Positions 39,250 through 47,504 of a stretch of DNA of 64,000 nt are shown here, piece after piece. The position numbers were made by a program, and so were the translations under genes. This stretch comes from Afipia sp. (GTDB taxonomy: Bacteria; Pseudomonadota; Alphaproteobacteria; Rhizobiales; Xanthobacteraceae), in contig JACQDM010000008.1 of NCBI GenBank assembly GCA_016201045.1, positions 992,001 through 1,056,000 of the forward strand. Direction: 5' to 3'. Position 1 is the first letter of the stretch; each line of letters starts with the position of its first letter. The notes below the pieces were generated by a model, which did no database searches, was not told the origin of the DNA, and saw nothing but the letters and a program-made list of their open reading frames with translations.

Positions 39250-40638
39250 TTAGCTTTTCGCGGCGCGGCGCGCCAACGCGGCGTTGCCGGTCAGCCGATG
39301 TGGATCGGCAACTGGTGCAGTCGCGGGAGCGGATGCGGCGATGGCCGCTGGAGGAGGCGTTTCGGTTGGCACCGATACTGCACCTTCCGGCCGGAGGGGG
39401 CGCGGCGGGGCAAAGAGAAAGCCCTGACCGTAGCGAACGTCATAATCGAGCAGATCGACGACCGAGCGTTCGCCCTCGATCCGTTCGGCAACGAGATCGA
39501 TGCCGAAGCGTGCCAGCAAATCTGACAGATCGGCCGCATGAATATCCGTCGATGAAAGCTGTTTCTGGTCCAGCAGCATGGCGGCCGGAATTTTGATGAA
39601 CTTCACGCTGCGGTCGGCGAGTTCGCGCGCGTCGATCCGCAGGTCCGTCACGTTGTCGATCGAGAAGCCGTAGCCGAGCCGCGCCAGTGTCGCGAGGTGT
39701 TCGCTTTCGACGGGCCCGAGATGCCGGAAGGTGTTCTGCTTGAATTCCAGTACGAGCGATGGCGCGAGTGCGCGGTTGGCTTCCAGAAAATCGACACACT
39801 GACTGAAGGCGGCTGGGTTGCCTAGTGTTGTAGCCGACAGGTTGCAGAACACACCGACGTCCTTGCTGCGAATCATCAGCCTTCTCAAAACCTGCACGCA
39901 GCGAAGCAGGACCATGTTGTCGATCTGGCCAATCAGACCTGCCGCTTCGGCGGTGACGATGAAGTCGCCGGCGGCGATGACCTGGTCCTTGTCGTCGCGC
40001 AGCCGCGATACCGCTTCATAGAAGCGCACCTTGCGCTGAGGCAGGGTGACCATCGGCTGCAGATAGAGGTCGATGCGGCTCGCCTCGATCGCATTCTTGA
40101 TGGCGATAAGAATTTGCGCGTTGTCCACTCTTCCCGGCGGCGACGGTTTCTCTCCAGATTTGGCGGGAGCGGAAATGTCGACGACATCGGAGGCACCCTG
40201 CGGGGCTGTGACGCGAGGTGCGGCAACGGCGGAGCCGACAAGAATATCGTCATGCGCCGCGACCGAACCCGCAAGCTGCTTCACCAGCGTGCCGAGTTCG
40301 CCGATTTCGCCCATCACGGACTGGATGCGGTCCTGTCCGGACATGTCAGTCGTCGAGATCTTGGCCTCGATGGCATTCATCCGGCGTCCGAACTCTGCAA
40401 CCTGGCGTGCGAGATCGGCAGTGCCGCGCGACAGATCTGCGATCTGGCTGCCGACGTCCGTGCGGTCGCGCAGCCGCATTGAAACGGCATTGTAGAGAAT
40501 GAGGAAGGTCAAAGCGGTGAGTGCGACGATGGCCGATTCTGTCGTGCTCAGTCCGGCCATCGAATAGAGGACAAGGCCAAGCGATGCGGCGATCAGCACC
40601 ATGCAAATGGCGATGAAAATCGTCGAAATGCGGATCAT
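39250..40638 (-). CDS. Degenerate EAL-domain membrane protein, TipF-like
   Basis: 462 residues. Two N-terminal membrane segments (about 5-27 and 35-53) are followed by a likely coiled coil (about 62-125), a Pro/Ala linker, and an EAL domain from about 175 to 412. The domain is degraded: EAV (208-210) for EAL, and IDNVTD (328-331) for the DDFGTG core, so the second metal-binding Asp is Asn. N266, E298, K349, E385 and Q405 remain. Caulobacter TipF, a c-di-GMP receptor needed for flagellum placement, has the same architecture. Probably a c-di-GMP binder, not a phosphodiesterase. Confidence 0.85.
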   Translation of the reverse strand: MIRISTIFIAICMVLIAASLGLVLYSMAGLSTTESAIVALTALTFLILYNAVSMRLRDRTDVGSQIADLSRGTADLARQVAEFGRRMNAIEAKISTTDMSGQDRIQSVMGEIGELGTLVKQLAGSVAAHDDILVGSAVAAPRVTAPQGASDVVDISAPAKSGEKPSPPGRVDNAQILIAIKNAIEASRIDLYLQPMVTLPQRKVRFYEAVSRLRDDKDQVIAAGDFIVTAEAAGLIGQIDNMVLLRCVQVLRRLMIRSKDVGVFCNLSATTLGNPAAFSQCVDFLEANRALAPSLVLEFKQNTFRHLGPVESEHLATLARLGYGFSIDNVTDLRIDARELADRSVKFIKIPAAMLLDQKQLSSTDIHAADLSDLLARFGIDLVAERIEGERSVVDLLDYDVRYGQGFLFAPPRPLRPEGAVSVPTETPPPAAIAASAPATAPVADPHRLTGNAALARRAAKS

Positions 40639-40737
40639 GAAGCGCGCCCAACCCCTTAAGGCGCCATCCTAACACCAACTTTGATTCGACGGGGAATTCT
40701 TATGCCGCCGCCGCAATTTACCCGATGGCTGTCGCCG

Positions 40738-42081
40738 TCAGGCGACAGCACGGATCGTCTTTGCAACCTTGTCCATAATCTCGCCGATCTGGCTTTCGGA
40801 CACGATCAGAGGCGGAGTCAGTGCGATCGTGTCGCCAGCAACGCGGATCATCATGTCCTGCTCGTGGAACGCATGGTCCAGCGCCTCGAAACCGCGAAGA
40901 CCTGCGGCATTCGCCTTCGGCGCAAGGTCGATGCCGGCCGTAACGCCCACGGTGCGGATATCCACGACGTTCGGCTCCTTGCGTAGCGCCATGACCGCGT
41001 CTGCCCATTTCGGTTCCACCGCCCGGGCGCGGGCGAACAGGTCCTCGTTCTTGTAGACATCGAGCGTCGCAAGCCCGGCCGCACAGGCGAGGGGATGCGC
41101 CGAGTAGGTGTAGCCGTGAAACAGTTCTACAACGTGATCCGGTCCGGTCATGAAGGCATCGTGGATGCCGTCGCGAATGACGACGCCGCCCATCGGGACC
41201 GCGCCGTTGGTGATGCCCTTGGCGAACGTGATCATGTCCGGCACGACGCCATAGCGTTCGGCGGCAAAAGCATAACCAAGTCGCCCGAAGCCGGTAATGA
41301 CTTCGTCGAAGATCAGGAGAATACCGTGCTTGTCGCAAATTGCGCGCAGCTTCTGGAGATAGCCTTTCGGCGTCACGATCACGCCCGTTGAGCCGGCCAT
41401 CGGCTCGACAATGACGGCGGCGATGGTCGAGGGACCGTGGATGCCGACGATACGCTCCAATTCGTCCGCAAGATGCGCGCCCCATTCCGGCTCGCCTTTG
41501 GAGAACGCCATTTTCTCGCGGTCGTAGGTTGTCGGCAGATGATCGACGCCGGTTAGCAGCGTACCGAACATTTTGCGGTTGTTGACCATGCCGCCGACCG
41601 AGATGCCGCCGAAACCGACGCCGTGATAGCCGCGTTCGCGGCCGATCAGACGCGTGCGTCCGGCTTCGCCACGCACATTGTGATAGGCGAGCGCGACTTT
41701 CAGCGCTGTATCGACCGCTTCCGAACCGGAGTTGCAGAAGAAAACGTGCTCAAGCCCCTTCGGCGCAAGATCGGCGATACGGCTCGCGAGTTCGAATGCC
41801 TGCGGGTGACCGAATTGAAAGGGCGGCGCGTAGTCGAGCGTTGCCGCCGACTTCGCGATCGCTTCGACAATCGGCGTCCGGTTGTGACCGGCGTTGCTGC
41901 ACCACATGCCCGATGCCCCGTCGAGGATGTTGCGTCCGTCCGAGGCGAAATAGTGCATGTCCTTGGCGCCGACGATCATGCGCGGCGAACGCTTGAACGA
42001 GCGGTTCGCAGTGAACGGCATCCAGTAAGCGTCGAGATCGTTCGGTGTCGCGACAGGCGCGCGCGGGTGCTGAATATTCAA
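40738..42081 (-). CDS. Class III aminotransferase, beta-alanine:pyruvate transaminase type
   Basis: 447 residues from a TTG at 42081 with GGAAGGA 7 bases upstream; an ATG at 42120 is the alternative. The protein matches omega-amino acid:pyruvate transaminases throughout: LDAYWMPFTANRSFKRSP, NAGHNR, SGSEAVDTALKVALAYHN, RGYHGVGFGGISVGGMV, FDEVITGFGRLG and the PLP lysine in TFAKGITNGAVPMGG. It likely transfers the amine of beta-alanine or another omega-amine to pyruvate. Exact substrate is not proven by sequence. No linked catabolic genes are visible. Confidence 0.92.
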   Translation of the reverse strand: MNIQHPRAPVATPNDLDAYWMPFTANRSFKRSPRMIVGAKDMHYFASDGRNILDGASGMWCSNAGHNRTPIVEAIAKSAATLDYAPPFQFGHPQAFELASRIADLAPKGLEHVFFCNSGSEAVDTALKVALAYHNVRGEAGRTRLIGRERGYHGVGFGGISVGGMVNNRKMFGTLLTGVDHLPTTYDREKMAFSKGEPEWGAHLADELERIVGIHGPSTIAAVIVEPMAGSTGVIVTPKGYLQKLRAICDKHGILLIFDEVITGFGRLGYAFAAERYGVVPDMITFAKGITNGAVPMGGVVIRDGIHDAFMTGPDHVVELFHGYTYSAHPLACAAGLATLDVYKNEDLFARARAVEPKWADAVMALRKEPNVVDIRTVGVTAGIDLAPKANAAGLRGFEALDHAFHEQDMMIRVAGDTIALTPPLIVSESQIGEIMDKVAKTIRAVA

Positions 42082-42238
42082 GGCAAGTTCCTTCCGGCAA
42101 AGGAGGTGCGGGTGTTGCATGTAGCCTATCAGTTTCCGCAAGGCACCGGAATGAATCACTCCGCGTGGCTGCGTCCACGCAGAAGCGCGGAAGGTGACCG
42201 GATATAAGTACTACCATTAGTAGTTATTAGATTTATGT

Positions 42239-42250
42239 ACCCTTAAGGGT
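42239..42250. promoter_or_regulatory. 12-base perfect palindrome upstream of tadE-like gene
   Basis: ACCCTTAAGGGT lies 19 bases before the TadE-like ATG in an A+T-rich gap. An imperfect repeat ACTAC-CATTA-GTAGT occurs just upstream. Its position fits an operator; no binding protein can be named. Confidence 0.35.
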
Positions 42251-42269
42251 TGTATGGCTTCATATTGTC

Positions 42270-42704
42270 ATGAAGCGAACAAATCCCATCAAGAAATTCC
42301 GCACCGCTAGTCAGGGGGCGTCCGCTGTCGAATTTGCGATGATCTTGCCGTCGTTCGTGCTGATTGTGTTCGGCATCGTGATGTTCGGCTCGTATCTTGC
42401 GGTCGTCCACGGCGTGCAGCAACTCGCGGCAGAGGCCGCGCGCTCCTCCGTCGCCGGATTGAGCGAGAGCGAACGTAGTTCGCTTGCAAATGCCTATGTC
42501 ACCGGCAACGTCAATTCCTATCCGCTGATCACCGCAAGCCGCGTCACCGTCAGCGCGGCGACATCGCCCACCGATAGCAACGTGTTCCTGGTCACCGTCA
42601 ACTACGACGCGTCCAACATGTTCATCTATTCGCTGCCGTCATTCATTCCCGCGCCGCCGCCGACCATCGTGCGCACGGCGGCGATCCCGCGCGGCGGTTA
42701 CTGA
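42270..42704 (+). CDS. TadE-like pseudopilin
   Basis: 144 residues. The N-terminal region has ASQGASAVEFAMILPSFVLIVFGIV-type sequence: the Glu in SAVEFAMI is the conserved prepilin-like position, followed by a hydrophobic helix. This is the TadE domain of Flp pilus systems. The C-terminal part is a beta-rich domain without clear family. It sits upstream of a TadG-like gene with a 15-base gap, but no tadA, tadB, tadC or flp gene is in the window. It may belong to a small extracytoplasmic system. Confidence 0.85.
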   Translation: MKRTNPIKKFRTASQGASAVEFAMILPSFVLIVFGIVMFGSYLAVVHGVQQLAAEAARSSVAGLSESERSSLANAYVTGNVNSYPLITASRVTVSAATSPTDSNVFLVTVNYDASNMFIYSLPSFIPAPPPTIVRTAAIPRGGY

Positions 42705-42719
42705 CGAGCGGAGGTTGCT

Positions 42720-44378
42720 GTGCGGAAATTGCTTCATGAATTTGTTCGGGATCGGCGCGGCAACATTGCGATCATGTCGGCTGGCGTAATGCTGCTTGTT
42801 GTCGGGTGCGCCGCGCTCGGTATCGATGTGGGCACGATCTTTGCGGATCGCCGTAAGGTGCAGAGTGCGGCTGATTTGGCCGCTATCGTCGCCGCAAGCG
42901 ATTTGACACATGCGACAGCGGCCGCGACGGCGGTTGTAACGAAGAACAATTATTCATCGAGTTCGATCGTGGCTGTCGAGCCCGGTGTCTACACGGCGAA
43001 CGCTGCGCTTGCGCCGGCGCAGCGTTTCGTCGCGGCTGCGACACCGGCCAACGCTGTCCGCGTGACGATGCAGACGCAGACGCCGCTTTATTTCGGTCGA
43101 GTGCTGACCAGCGCGAGCCAGTTCACGATCAATACAACAGCAACGGCGACGACAACCCAGATGGCGAGTTTCGCCATCGGTTCGCGGCTTGTGTCGCTTA
43201 ACGGCGGGCTTCTGAACGCTCTGCTCGGCGGAATGCTCGGAACGACGCTCAATCTGTCCGCGATGGATTATCAATCGCTGATCGACGCGAAGATTGATGC
43301 CTTCGATTTCATGTCGGCGCTGGCGACACGTGTCGGTCTGACGGGGGTAACTTACAACACGCTCCTGAATTCCAATCTGAAGGTCAGCGACATCGTTGCC
43401 GCAATGGTGACAGCGCAAACGCTGGACAACGGCATAAATGCTGCGACGACAGCCTTGCAAAGTGTCTCGCTCGCGATGGCCGGAATTACAAAGACCATCA
43501 CGCCGAGTTCGCTGCTCAACGCTGGCCCCTACGGCAGCATGACCGTCGGGCAAAAACCAAAAACCGGCGTGACGATTTCCGCGCTCGACATGCTGAATGC
43601 GACGGCATCTCTGGCCAACGGCGCCAATCAGATCGCAGCGAACGTGAATCTTTCTCTGCCAGGAATCGCAGGCATCACGTTGATGGCGACGGTGGGTGAG
43701 CGGCCAGTCGGAACGAGTTGGGTGGCGGTTGGCTCGGCGGGTGCCACTGTGCATACCGCACAAACGCGCATTTTGCTGCAGATACAGCTCATCGGCTCGG
43801 GATCCGTTTCGGTCGTCAACCTTCCGGTCTATGTCGAGATCGCAGACGGTACTGCGACGCTCAATTCCGTTTCGTGCGGCTATCCGAACTTGAGTACATC
43901 ATCGGTGCAGCTTGGCGTATCGCCCGGCATCGTCGATGCGTGGATCGGCAACGTGACGGCGGCGAACATGACGAATTTTCCGTCGCCGGTGAATCCGCCG
44001 GCGGTCAACATCGTCAATCTCGGACTCACTCAGGTGAGCGGCCGGGCGCATGCGACGATGGCCAATACGTCGCCGACTAATGTCAATTTCAGCTACGCCG
44101 ACATTCAGGCGCAGACCAAGAAGACTGTCAGCACGACGGGCTATACATCGTCGCTGACGTCGAGCCTGCTGAACGATCTGTCGCTGACCGTGCAACTCGG
44201 ACCGCTAGGTCTGCCGCTTCCCGGCATCGGTCCGCTGGTGACCAGCATCATCTCAGGTGCAACGGCGTCCATCGACTCGCTGCTGGCATCAGTGCTGCAA
44301 TCGCTCGGCGTGGGGCTCGGGCAGGCCGATGTGTGGGTGACGGGCGTGCGCTGCGACGGCGCGGTGCTGGTGAACTAG
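42720..44378 (+). CDS. TadG-like membrane protein (DUF2134)
   Basis: 552 residues from a GTG at 42720 with GGAGG 5 bases upstream. The N-terminus RDRRGNIAIMSAGVMLL and the following single membrane helix (about 17-38), then DRRKVQSAADLAAIVAAS, are typical of TadG and DUF2134. From about residue 130 on, the protein is rich in Ala, Ser, Thr, Leu and Asn in beta-prone stretches, with very few charged residues and two Cys (in VSCGYPN and VRCDGAV). There is no vWA motif that I can see. Probably outer-face or secreted. Pairs with the TadE-like gene. Confidence 0.82.
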   Translation: MRKLLHEFVRDRRGNIAIMSAGVMLLVVGCAALGIDVGTIFADRRKVQSAADLAAIVAASDLTHATAAATAVVTKNNYSSSSIVAVEPGVYTANAALAPAQRFVAAATPANAVRVTMQTQTPLYFGRVLTSASQFTINTTATATTTQMASFAIGSRLVSLNGGLLNALLGGMLGTTLNLSAMDYQSLIDAKIDAFDFMSALATRVGLTGVTYNTLLNSNLKVSDIVAAMVTAQTLDNGINAATTALQSVSLAMAGITKTITPSSLLNAGPYGSMTVGQKPKTGVTISALDMLNATASLANGANQIAANVNLSLPGIAGITLMATVGERPVGTSWVAVGSAGATVHTAQTRILLQIQLIGSGSVSVVNLPVYVEIADGTATLNSVSCGYPNLSTSSVQLGVSPGIVDAWIGNVTAANMTNFPSPVNPPAVNIVNLGLTQVSGRAHATMANTSPTNVNFSYADIQAQTKKTVSTTGYTSSLTSSLLNDLSLTVQLGPLGLPLPGIGPLVTSIISGATASIDSLLASVLQSLGVGLGQADVWVTGVRCDGAVLVN

Positions 44379-44422
44379 CCAGCTATTTCTACAATGTGTA
44401 TTCTCCGTTTGGGGCTCTCATT

Positions 44423-44453
44423 TGTTGACAATCAACATAGGGCGAAATAGCCC
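44423..44453 (+). promoter_or_regulatory. Inverted repeats in the hisS leader
   Basis: TGTTGA-CAA-TCAACA (44423-44437) is a perfect 6-3-6 repeat containing a TTGACA box. GGGC-GAAATA-GCCC (44440-44453) is a small hairpin ending 6 bases before the ATG. No clear ribosome site is seen between hairpin and start. Together they suggest transcriptional or translational control of hisS. Purely an observation. Confidence 0.4.
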
Positions 44454-44459
44454 GTAGTG

Positions 44460-45986
44460 ATGTCCGACAAGAAATCAAAAAAGCCCCAGAAACTGCGCGC
44501 GCGCTTGCCGCGAGGCCTCGAGGATCGCGGCCCAGCAGAACTTGCCGCGACACGGCAGATGGTCGAGAAAATCCGCGCCGTCTACGAGCGTTACGGATTC
44601 GAGCCGGTCGAAACACCCGCGATGGAATATACCGACGCGCTTGGAAAATTTCTTCCCGATCAGGATCGTCCGAACGAGGGCGTGTTTTCGTTTCAGGACG
44701 ATGACGAGCAGTGGATTTCGCTGCGCTACGATCTGACCGCGCCTCTGGCGCGCTACGTCGCGGAAAATTTCGACACGCTGCCGAAGCCGTATCGTTCGTA
44801 TCGTTACGGCTATGTCTACCGCAACGAGAAGCCGGGTCCTGGACGGTATCGCCAGTTCATGCAGTTCGATGCGGATACGGTCGGCAGCGCTTCTCCCGCC
44901 GCCGACGCCGAGATGTGCATGATGGCAGCGGACACGATGGAAGCGCTCGGCGTTCCGCGCGGCTCGTATGTGGTGAAGGTGAATAACCGCAAGGTGCTCG
45001 ATGGCGTGATGGAGTCGATTGGACTCGGCGGCGACGAGAATGCAGGCAAGCGGCTGACGGTGCTGAGGGCGATTGATAAGCTGGATCGGCTCGGCGTTGA
45101 AGGTGTGAAGCAGTTGCTTGGTGAAGGCCGGAAGGATGAGAGTGGAGATTTTACGAAGGGTGCAAACCTTGATGCCGTTCAAACGGAATACATAGTCTCA
45201 GTTCTTAGATTTGATCCTATCGTCAATGCGGGCAAGAAAAATGACGTCGATATTTGGAACGAGCGCTTTAACTCGAACCAAACCGCAATGTCAGGATTTG
45301 CTGAGTTAAAGGAAATCGAAAACTTAGTACTAAGCTCGAGCTATGGAGACCGTGTGAAAATCGATCCCTCCGTTGTGCGCGGTCTCGAATACTACACCGG
45401 CCCCGTCTACGAAGTTGAACTGCTGCTCGAAACCAAAGACGAGAAAGGCCGCCCCGTGCGCTTCGGCTCCGTCGGTGGCGGCGGGCGTTACGATGGCCTC
45501 GTCTCGCGTTTTCGCGGCGAGCCGGTGCCGGCGACAGGTTTCTCTATCGGCGTCTCTCGTTTGCAGGCCGCACTCACGATGCTTGGCAAAATCGACACCA
45601 AGCCGGAATTCGGTCCCGTCGTCGTGCTGGTGATGGACCGCAACGAGATCGCGCAATATCAGAAATTCGTCGCGACCTTGCGCAATGCCGGAATTCGCGC
45701 TGAGCTTTATCTCGGCAATCCAAAGAACAATCTCGGCGTGCAGTTCAAATATGCCGACCGCCGCAATTCGCCCTGCGCCATCATTCAGGGTGGAGACGAA
45801 AAAGCCAAAGGCATCGTCCAGATCAAGGATTTGATCCTCGGCGCCCAGGTCGGCAGCGAGGCGAAAGATCGCGAAGCGTTTCTGCAAAAGCAGCAGGGCG
45901 AGGCGCAGGTTGCCGTGCCGGAAGGCAAGCTGGTCGAGGAAGTGCGAAAAATTCTCACGCGCCACAACGTGCCGTGGGCGAAATAG
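44460..45986 (+). CDS. hisS: Histidyl-tRNA synthetase
   Basis: 508 residues from the ATG at 44460; a GTG directly before it is also in frame. A class II synthetase. Motifs: [33 protein letters not shown]-type motif 2, [12 protein letters not shown] (histidine A) and the [13 protein letters not shown] block, plus the C-terminal anticodon domain. Residues of about 225-301 are encoded by a low-G+C stretch (see 45130-45360). The gene leads a run with a tautomerase and a FlK-type thioesterase. Confidence 0.97.
   Translation: MSDKKSKKPQKLRARLPRGLEDRGPAELAATRQMVEKIRAVYERYGFEPVETPAMEYTDALGKFLPDQDRPNEGVFSFQDDDEQWISLRYDLTAPLARYVAENFDTLPKPYRSYRYGYVYRNEKPGPGRYRQFMQFDADTVGSASPAADAEMCMMAADTMEALGVPRGSYVVKVNNRKVLDGVMESIGLGGDENAGKRLTVLRAIDKLDRLGVEGVKQLLGEGRKDESGDFTKGANLDAVQTEYIVSVLRFDPIVNAGKKNDVDIWNERFNSNQTAMSGFAELKEIENLVLSSSYGDRVKIDPSVVRGLEYYTGPVYEVELLLETKDEKGRPVRFGSVGGGGRYDGLVSRFRGEPVPATGFSIGVSRLQAALTMLGKIDTKPEFGPVVVLVMDRNEIAQYQKFVATLRNAGIRAELYLGNPKNNLGVQFKYADRRNSPCAIIQGGDEKAKGIVQIKDLILGAQVGSEAKDREAFLQKQQGEAQVAVPEGKLVEEVRKILTRHNVPWAK
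45130..45360 (+). other. Low-G+C stretch within hisS
   Basis: By hand count 45181-45360 contains 74 G+C in 180 bases (41%), against 35 of 60 (58%) in the next 60 bases. Codons rare elsewhere in the window cluster here: ATA, AGA, TTA twice, GTA and CTA. The reading frame stays open. The segment corresponds to the insertion domain between motif 2 and the histidine-binding block. This suggests recombination or transfer of part of the gene. Confidence 0.75.
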
Positions 45987-46009
45987 AAAATCAAAAAGGG
46001 AGAAACGAA

Positions 46010-46210
46010 ATGCCTGAGATCACCGTGAACATGGCGTCCGGCCGAACCGACGAGCAGAAGGCTGGCATGATGCGCGACATCACGCAGGCGCTGGTGAAGA
46101 ATCTCGGCGTCGATGCGGAAGCCGTCGTGATTCAGATCAACGAGGCGCCGCTGTCGCACAAGATGAAGGGCGGCAAGACGTTCATCGAGCGCAAGGCTGC
46201 TGCAAAGTAA
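46010..46210 (+). CDS. 4-oxalocrotonate tautomerase family protein
   Basis: 66 residues from the ATG at 46010. After removal of the initiator Met the catalytic Pro1 is in place (PEITVNMASGR), and the length matches the small hexameric tautomerases. The GRTDEQKAGMMRDITQALVK helix and the C-terminal positively charged tail fit. It interconverts keto and enol forms of dicarboxylic intermediates; the substrate is not known. It lies 23 bases after hisS and 9 bases before the thioesterase gene. Confidence 0.9.
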   Translation: MPEITVNMASGRTDEQKAGMMRDITQALVKNLGVDAEAVVIQINEAPLSHKMKGGKTFIERKAAAK

Positions 46211-46219
46211 TCGCCCGCA

Positions 46220-46615
46220 ATGAATGCGCTTGAAAAAGTCACCGTCGGTACGACGGGAAAGAAGATCGTCACCGTCACGCACGACATGACGGTGCAGCAT
46301 TTCCTAAGCACCATGCCGGCGGTTTACGCGACACCCATCATGATCCTGCACATGGAAATGGTCGCAACGGATTCGATCGTGAAGTTCCTGCCGGACAAAT
46401 ATGTCAGCGTCGGCATGGAGGTGAACGTCAGGCATCTCGCGGCGACGCCCGTCGGGCGCGAGGTGCACCTGAATTCTCGCGTGCTTGAAGTCGGTCCGAA
46501 GAGCGTTCTGTTCGCCGTTGAGGCATGGGACGGCGACCGCAAGATCGGCGAGGGCACGCATCGTCGCGGCGCGGTCGCGACCGCAGCGTTCGAGAAACGC
46601 TTCGGTGTCGGTTGA
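46220..46615 (+). CDS. FlK-family hot-dog thioesterase
   Basis: 131 residues, hot-dog fold. It aligns without gaps in the active site to fluoroacetyl-CoA thioesterase FlK of Streptomyces cattleya: catalytic T38, E46 and H72 (spacing 8 and 26, as in T42/E50/H76), the loop RHLAATPVG, G65 and R116. The lid residue equivalent to Phe36 of FlK is Met32, so the fluorine discrimination of FlK is not expected to be copied exactly. It hydrolyses an acyl-CoA; the substrate is unknown. Spaced 9 bases after the tautomerase gene. Confidence 0.85.
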   Translation: MNALEKVTVGTTGKKIVTVTHDMTVQHFLSTMPAVYATPIMILHMEMVATDSIVKFLPDKYVSVGMEVNVRHLAATPVGREVHLNSRVLEVGPKSVLFAVEAWDGDRKIGEGTHRRGAVATAAFEKRFGVG

Positions 46616-46716
46616 ACGAACTGCTTTCACGAATTTCTGAAAATCTCCGAGGGAGTCCGGGTTTCGCTGTGTCGGAAAAATGTTACGCTGCGACGCGGTG
46701 TCACTACGAGGATTCA

Positions 46717-46941
46717 ATGAAAGCCTTCCTGACAGCCATGCTTGTAACTTTCCTGTCGACACAGGCGTTCGCGCAAACGGGCGGCAAGTCGCGGCCGGGC
46801 ATGGACGATAACGGCAAAGCGGCGAAGTCGGCTTCTGAACGGCAGAAGGAGAGAACAGCGAACGAGGCTGCTGCGAAGGACGCGCTGTCGAAGATTCCGG
46901 ACTCGAAAGAAAAATACGATCCGTGGAAGATCGGTAAATAG
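46717..46941 (+). CDS. Small secreted protein, unknown function
   Basis: 74 residues from the ATG at 46717. A clean signal peptide (MKAFLTAMLVTFLSTQAFAQ) precedes a short, charged, Lys/Ala/Glu-rich mature part with no Cys. It ends in DSKEKYDPWKIGK. I do not recognise it. Its stop lies 3 bases from the end of the convergent DUF3617 gene. The upstream 100-base gap holds no other gene. Confidence 0.7.
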   Translation: MKAFLTAMLVTFLSTQAFAQTGGKSRPGMDDNGKAAKSASERQKERTANEAAAKDALSKIPDSKEKYDPWKIGK

Positions 46942-46944
46942 CGA

Positions 46945-47499
46945 TTACTGCTTCGGCGCTGCACCGCGCATCTTTTGCAAGTCTTTGATGTTCATCTTGA
47001 CGCCGCCCGGCATGATCATGTCGCCGGGCTTCTGATCGGCCTTGCACGCGCCGAGCCACTTCGCTTCCATCGTCGTCGATGTTTCGTGTGGCATCCCCGC
47101 AGGGCCGCCGCTGTTTTGCGACGTCATCTTCATGGTGTAGGCCGAATTGAAGTCGCCGATGATTTCGGCGTGTGTCACGGATGTCATGCCGCTGATGGTG
47201 CAAGTCGAATCGATGATGAAGCCGGTCGACGTTTTCTGCATGTCCTGTTTCGAGCACATGTCCTTGGCCATTGGAGCGAAGGTGCCGCCCATGTCCTTGT
47301 CGGTGGTCGCATCGGTGCAATGCTGAACTGTCTGGGAAGGGATGCGGCCTCCGCTGCGCGTGATCGTGACTTCCCAGAGGCCGGCCTTGCGAGTCGGTAT
47401 CTCCACCGGCCCGGCGCACGCGGCGCTACAGAACAGTGTTAAGGAGAGCGTTAAGGAGAGAACATGTGGCGCGAAACGGAGTGATGTCCGGCGCGCCAT
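46945..47499 (-). CDS. DUF3617 family secreted protein
   Basis: 184 residues from the ATG at 47499. A signal peptide (about residues 1-29, ending CSAACAG) is followed by the DUF3617 pattern: PTRKAGLWEVTITRSGG, a Cys in VQHCTD, MCSKQDMQKTSTG, and TCTISGMTSVTHAEI. The C-terminal segment GDMIMPGGVKMNIKDLQKM is also typical. Probably periplasmic; unknown function. It lies 5 bases downstream of another secreted-protein gene in the same direction. Confidence 0.85.
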   Translation of the reverse strand: MARRTSLRFAPHVLSLTLSLTLFCSAACAGPVEIPTRKAGLWEVTITRSGGRIPSQTVQHCTDATTDKDMGGTFAPMAKDMCSKQDMQKTSTGFIIDSTCTISGMTSVTHAEIIGDFNSAYTMKMTSQNSGGPAGMPHETSTTMEAKWLGACKADQKPGDMIMPGGVKMNIKDLQKMRGAAPKQ

Positions 47500-47504
47500 G
47501 ACGA

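Noticed and set aside
22670-46615. A single organofluorine operon joining the dehalogenase and FlK-type thioesterase
   Set aside because: The genes are 23 kb apart in different operons, and the thioesterase lacks the Phe lid, so I list them as separate observations only.
46304-47419. Open frame of about 370 codons on the minus strand over the thioesterase and DUF3617 genes
   Set aside because: It is a different frame of the DUF3617 region, has no motif, and contradicts the clear thioesterase and signal-peptide genes.
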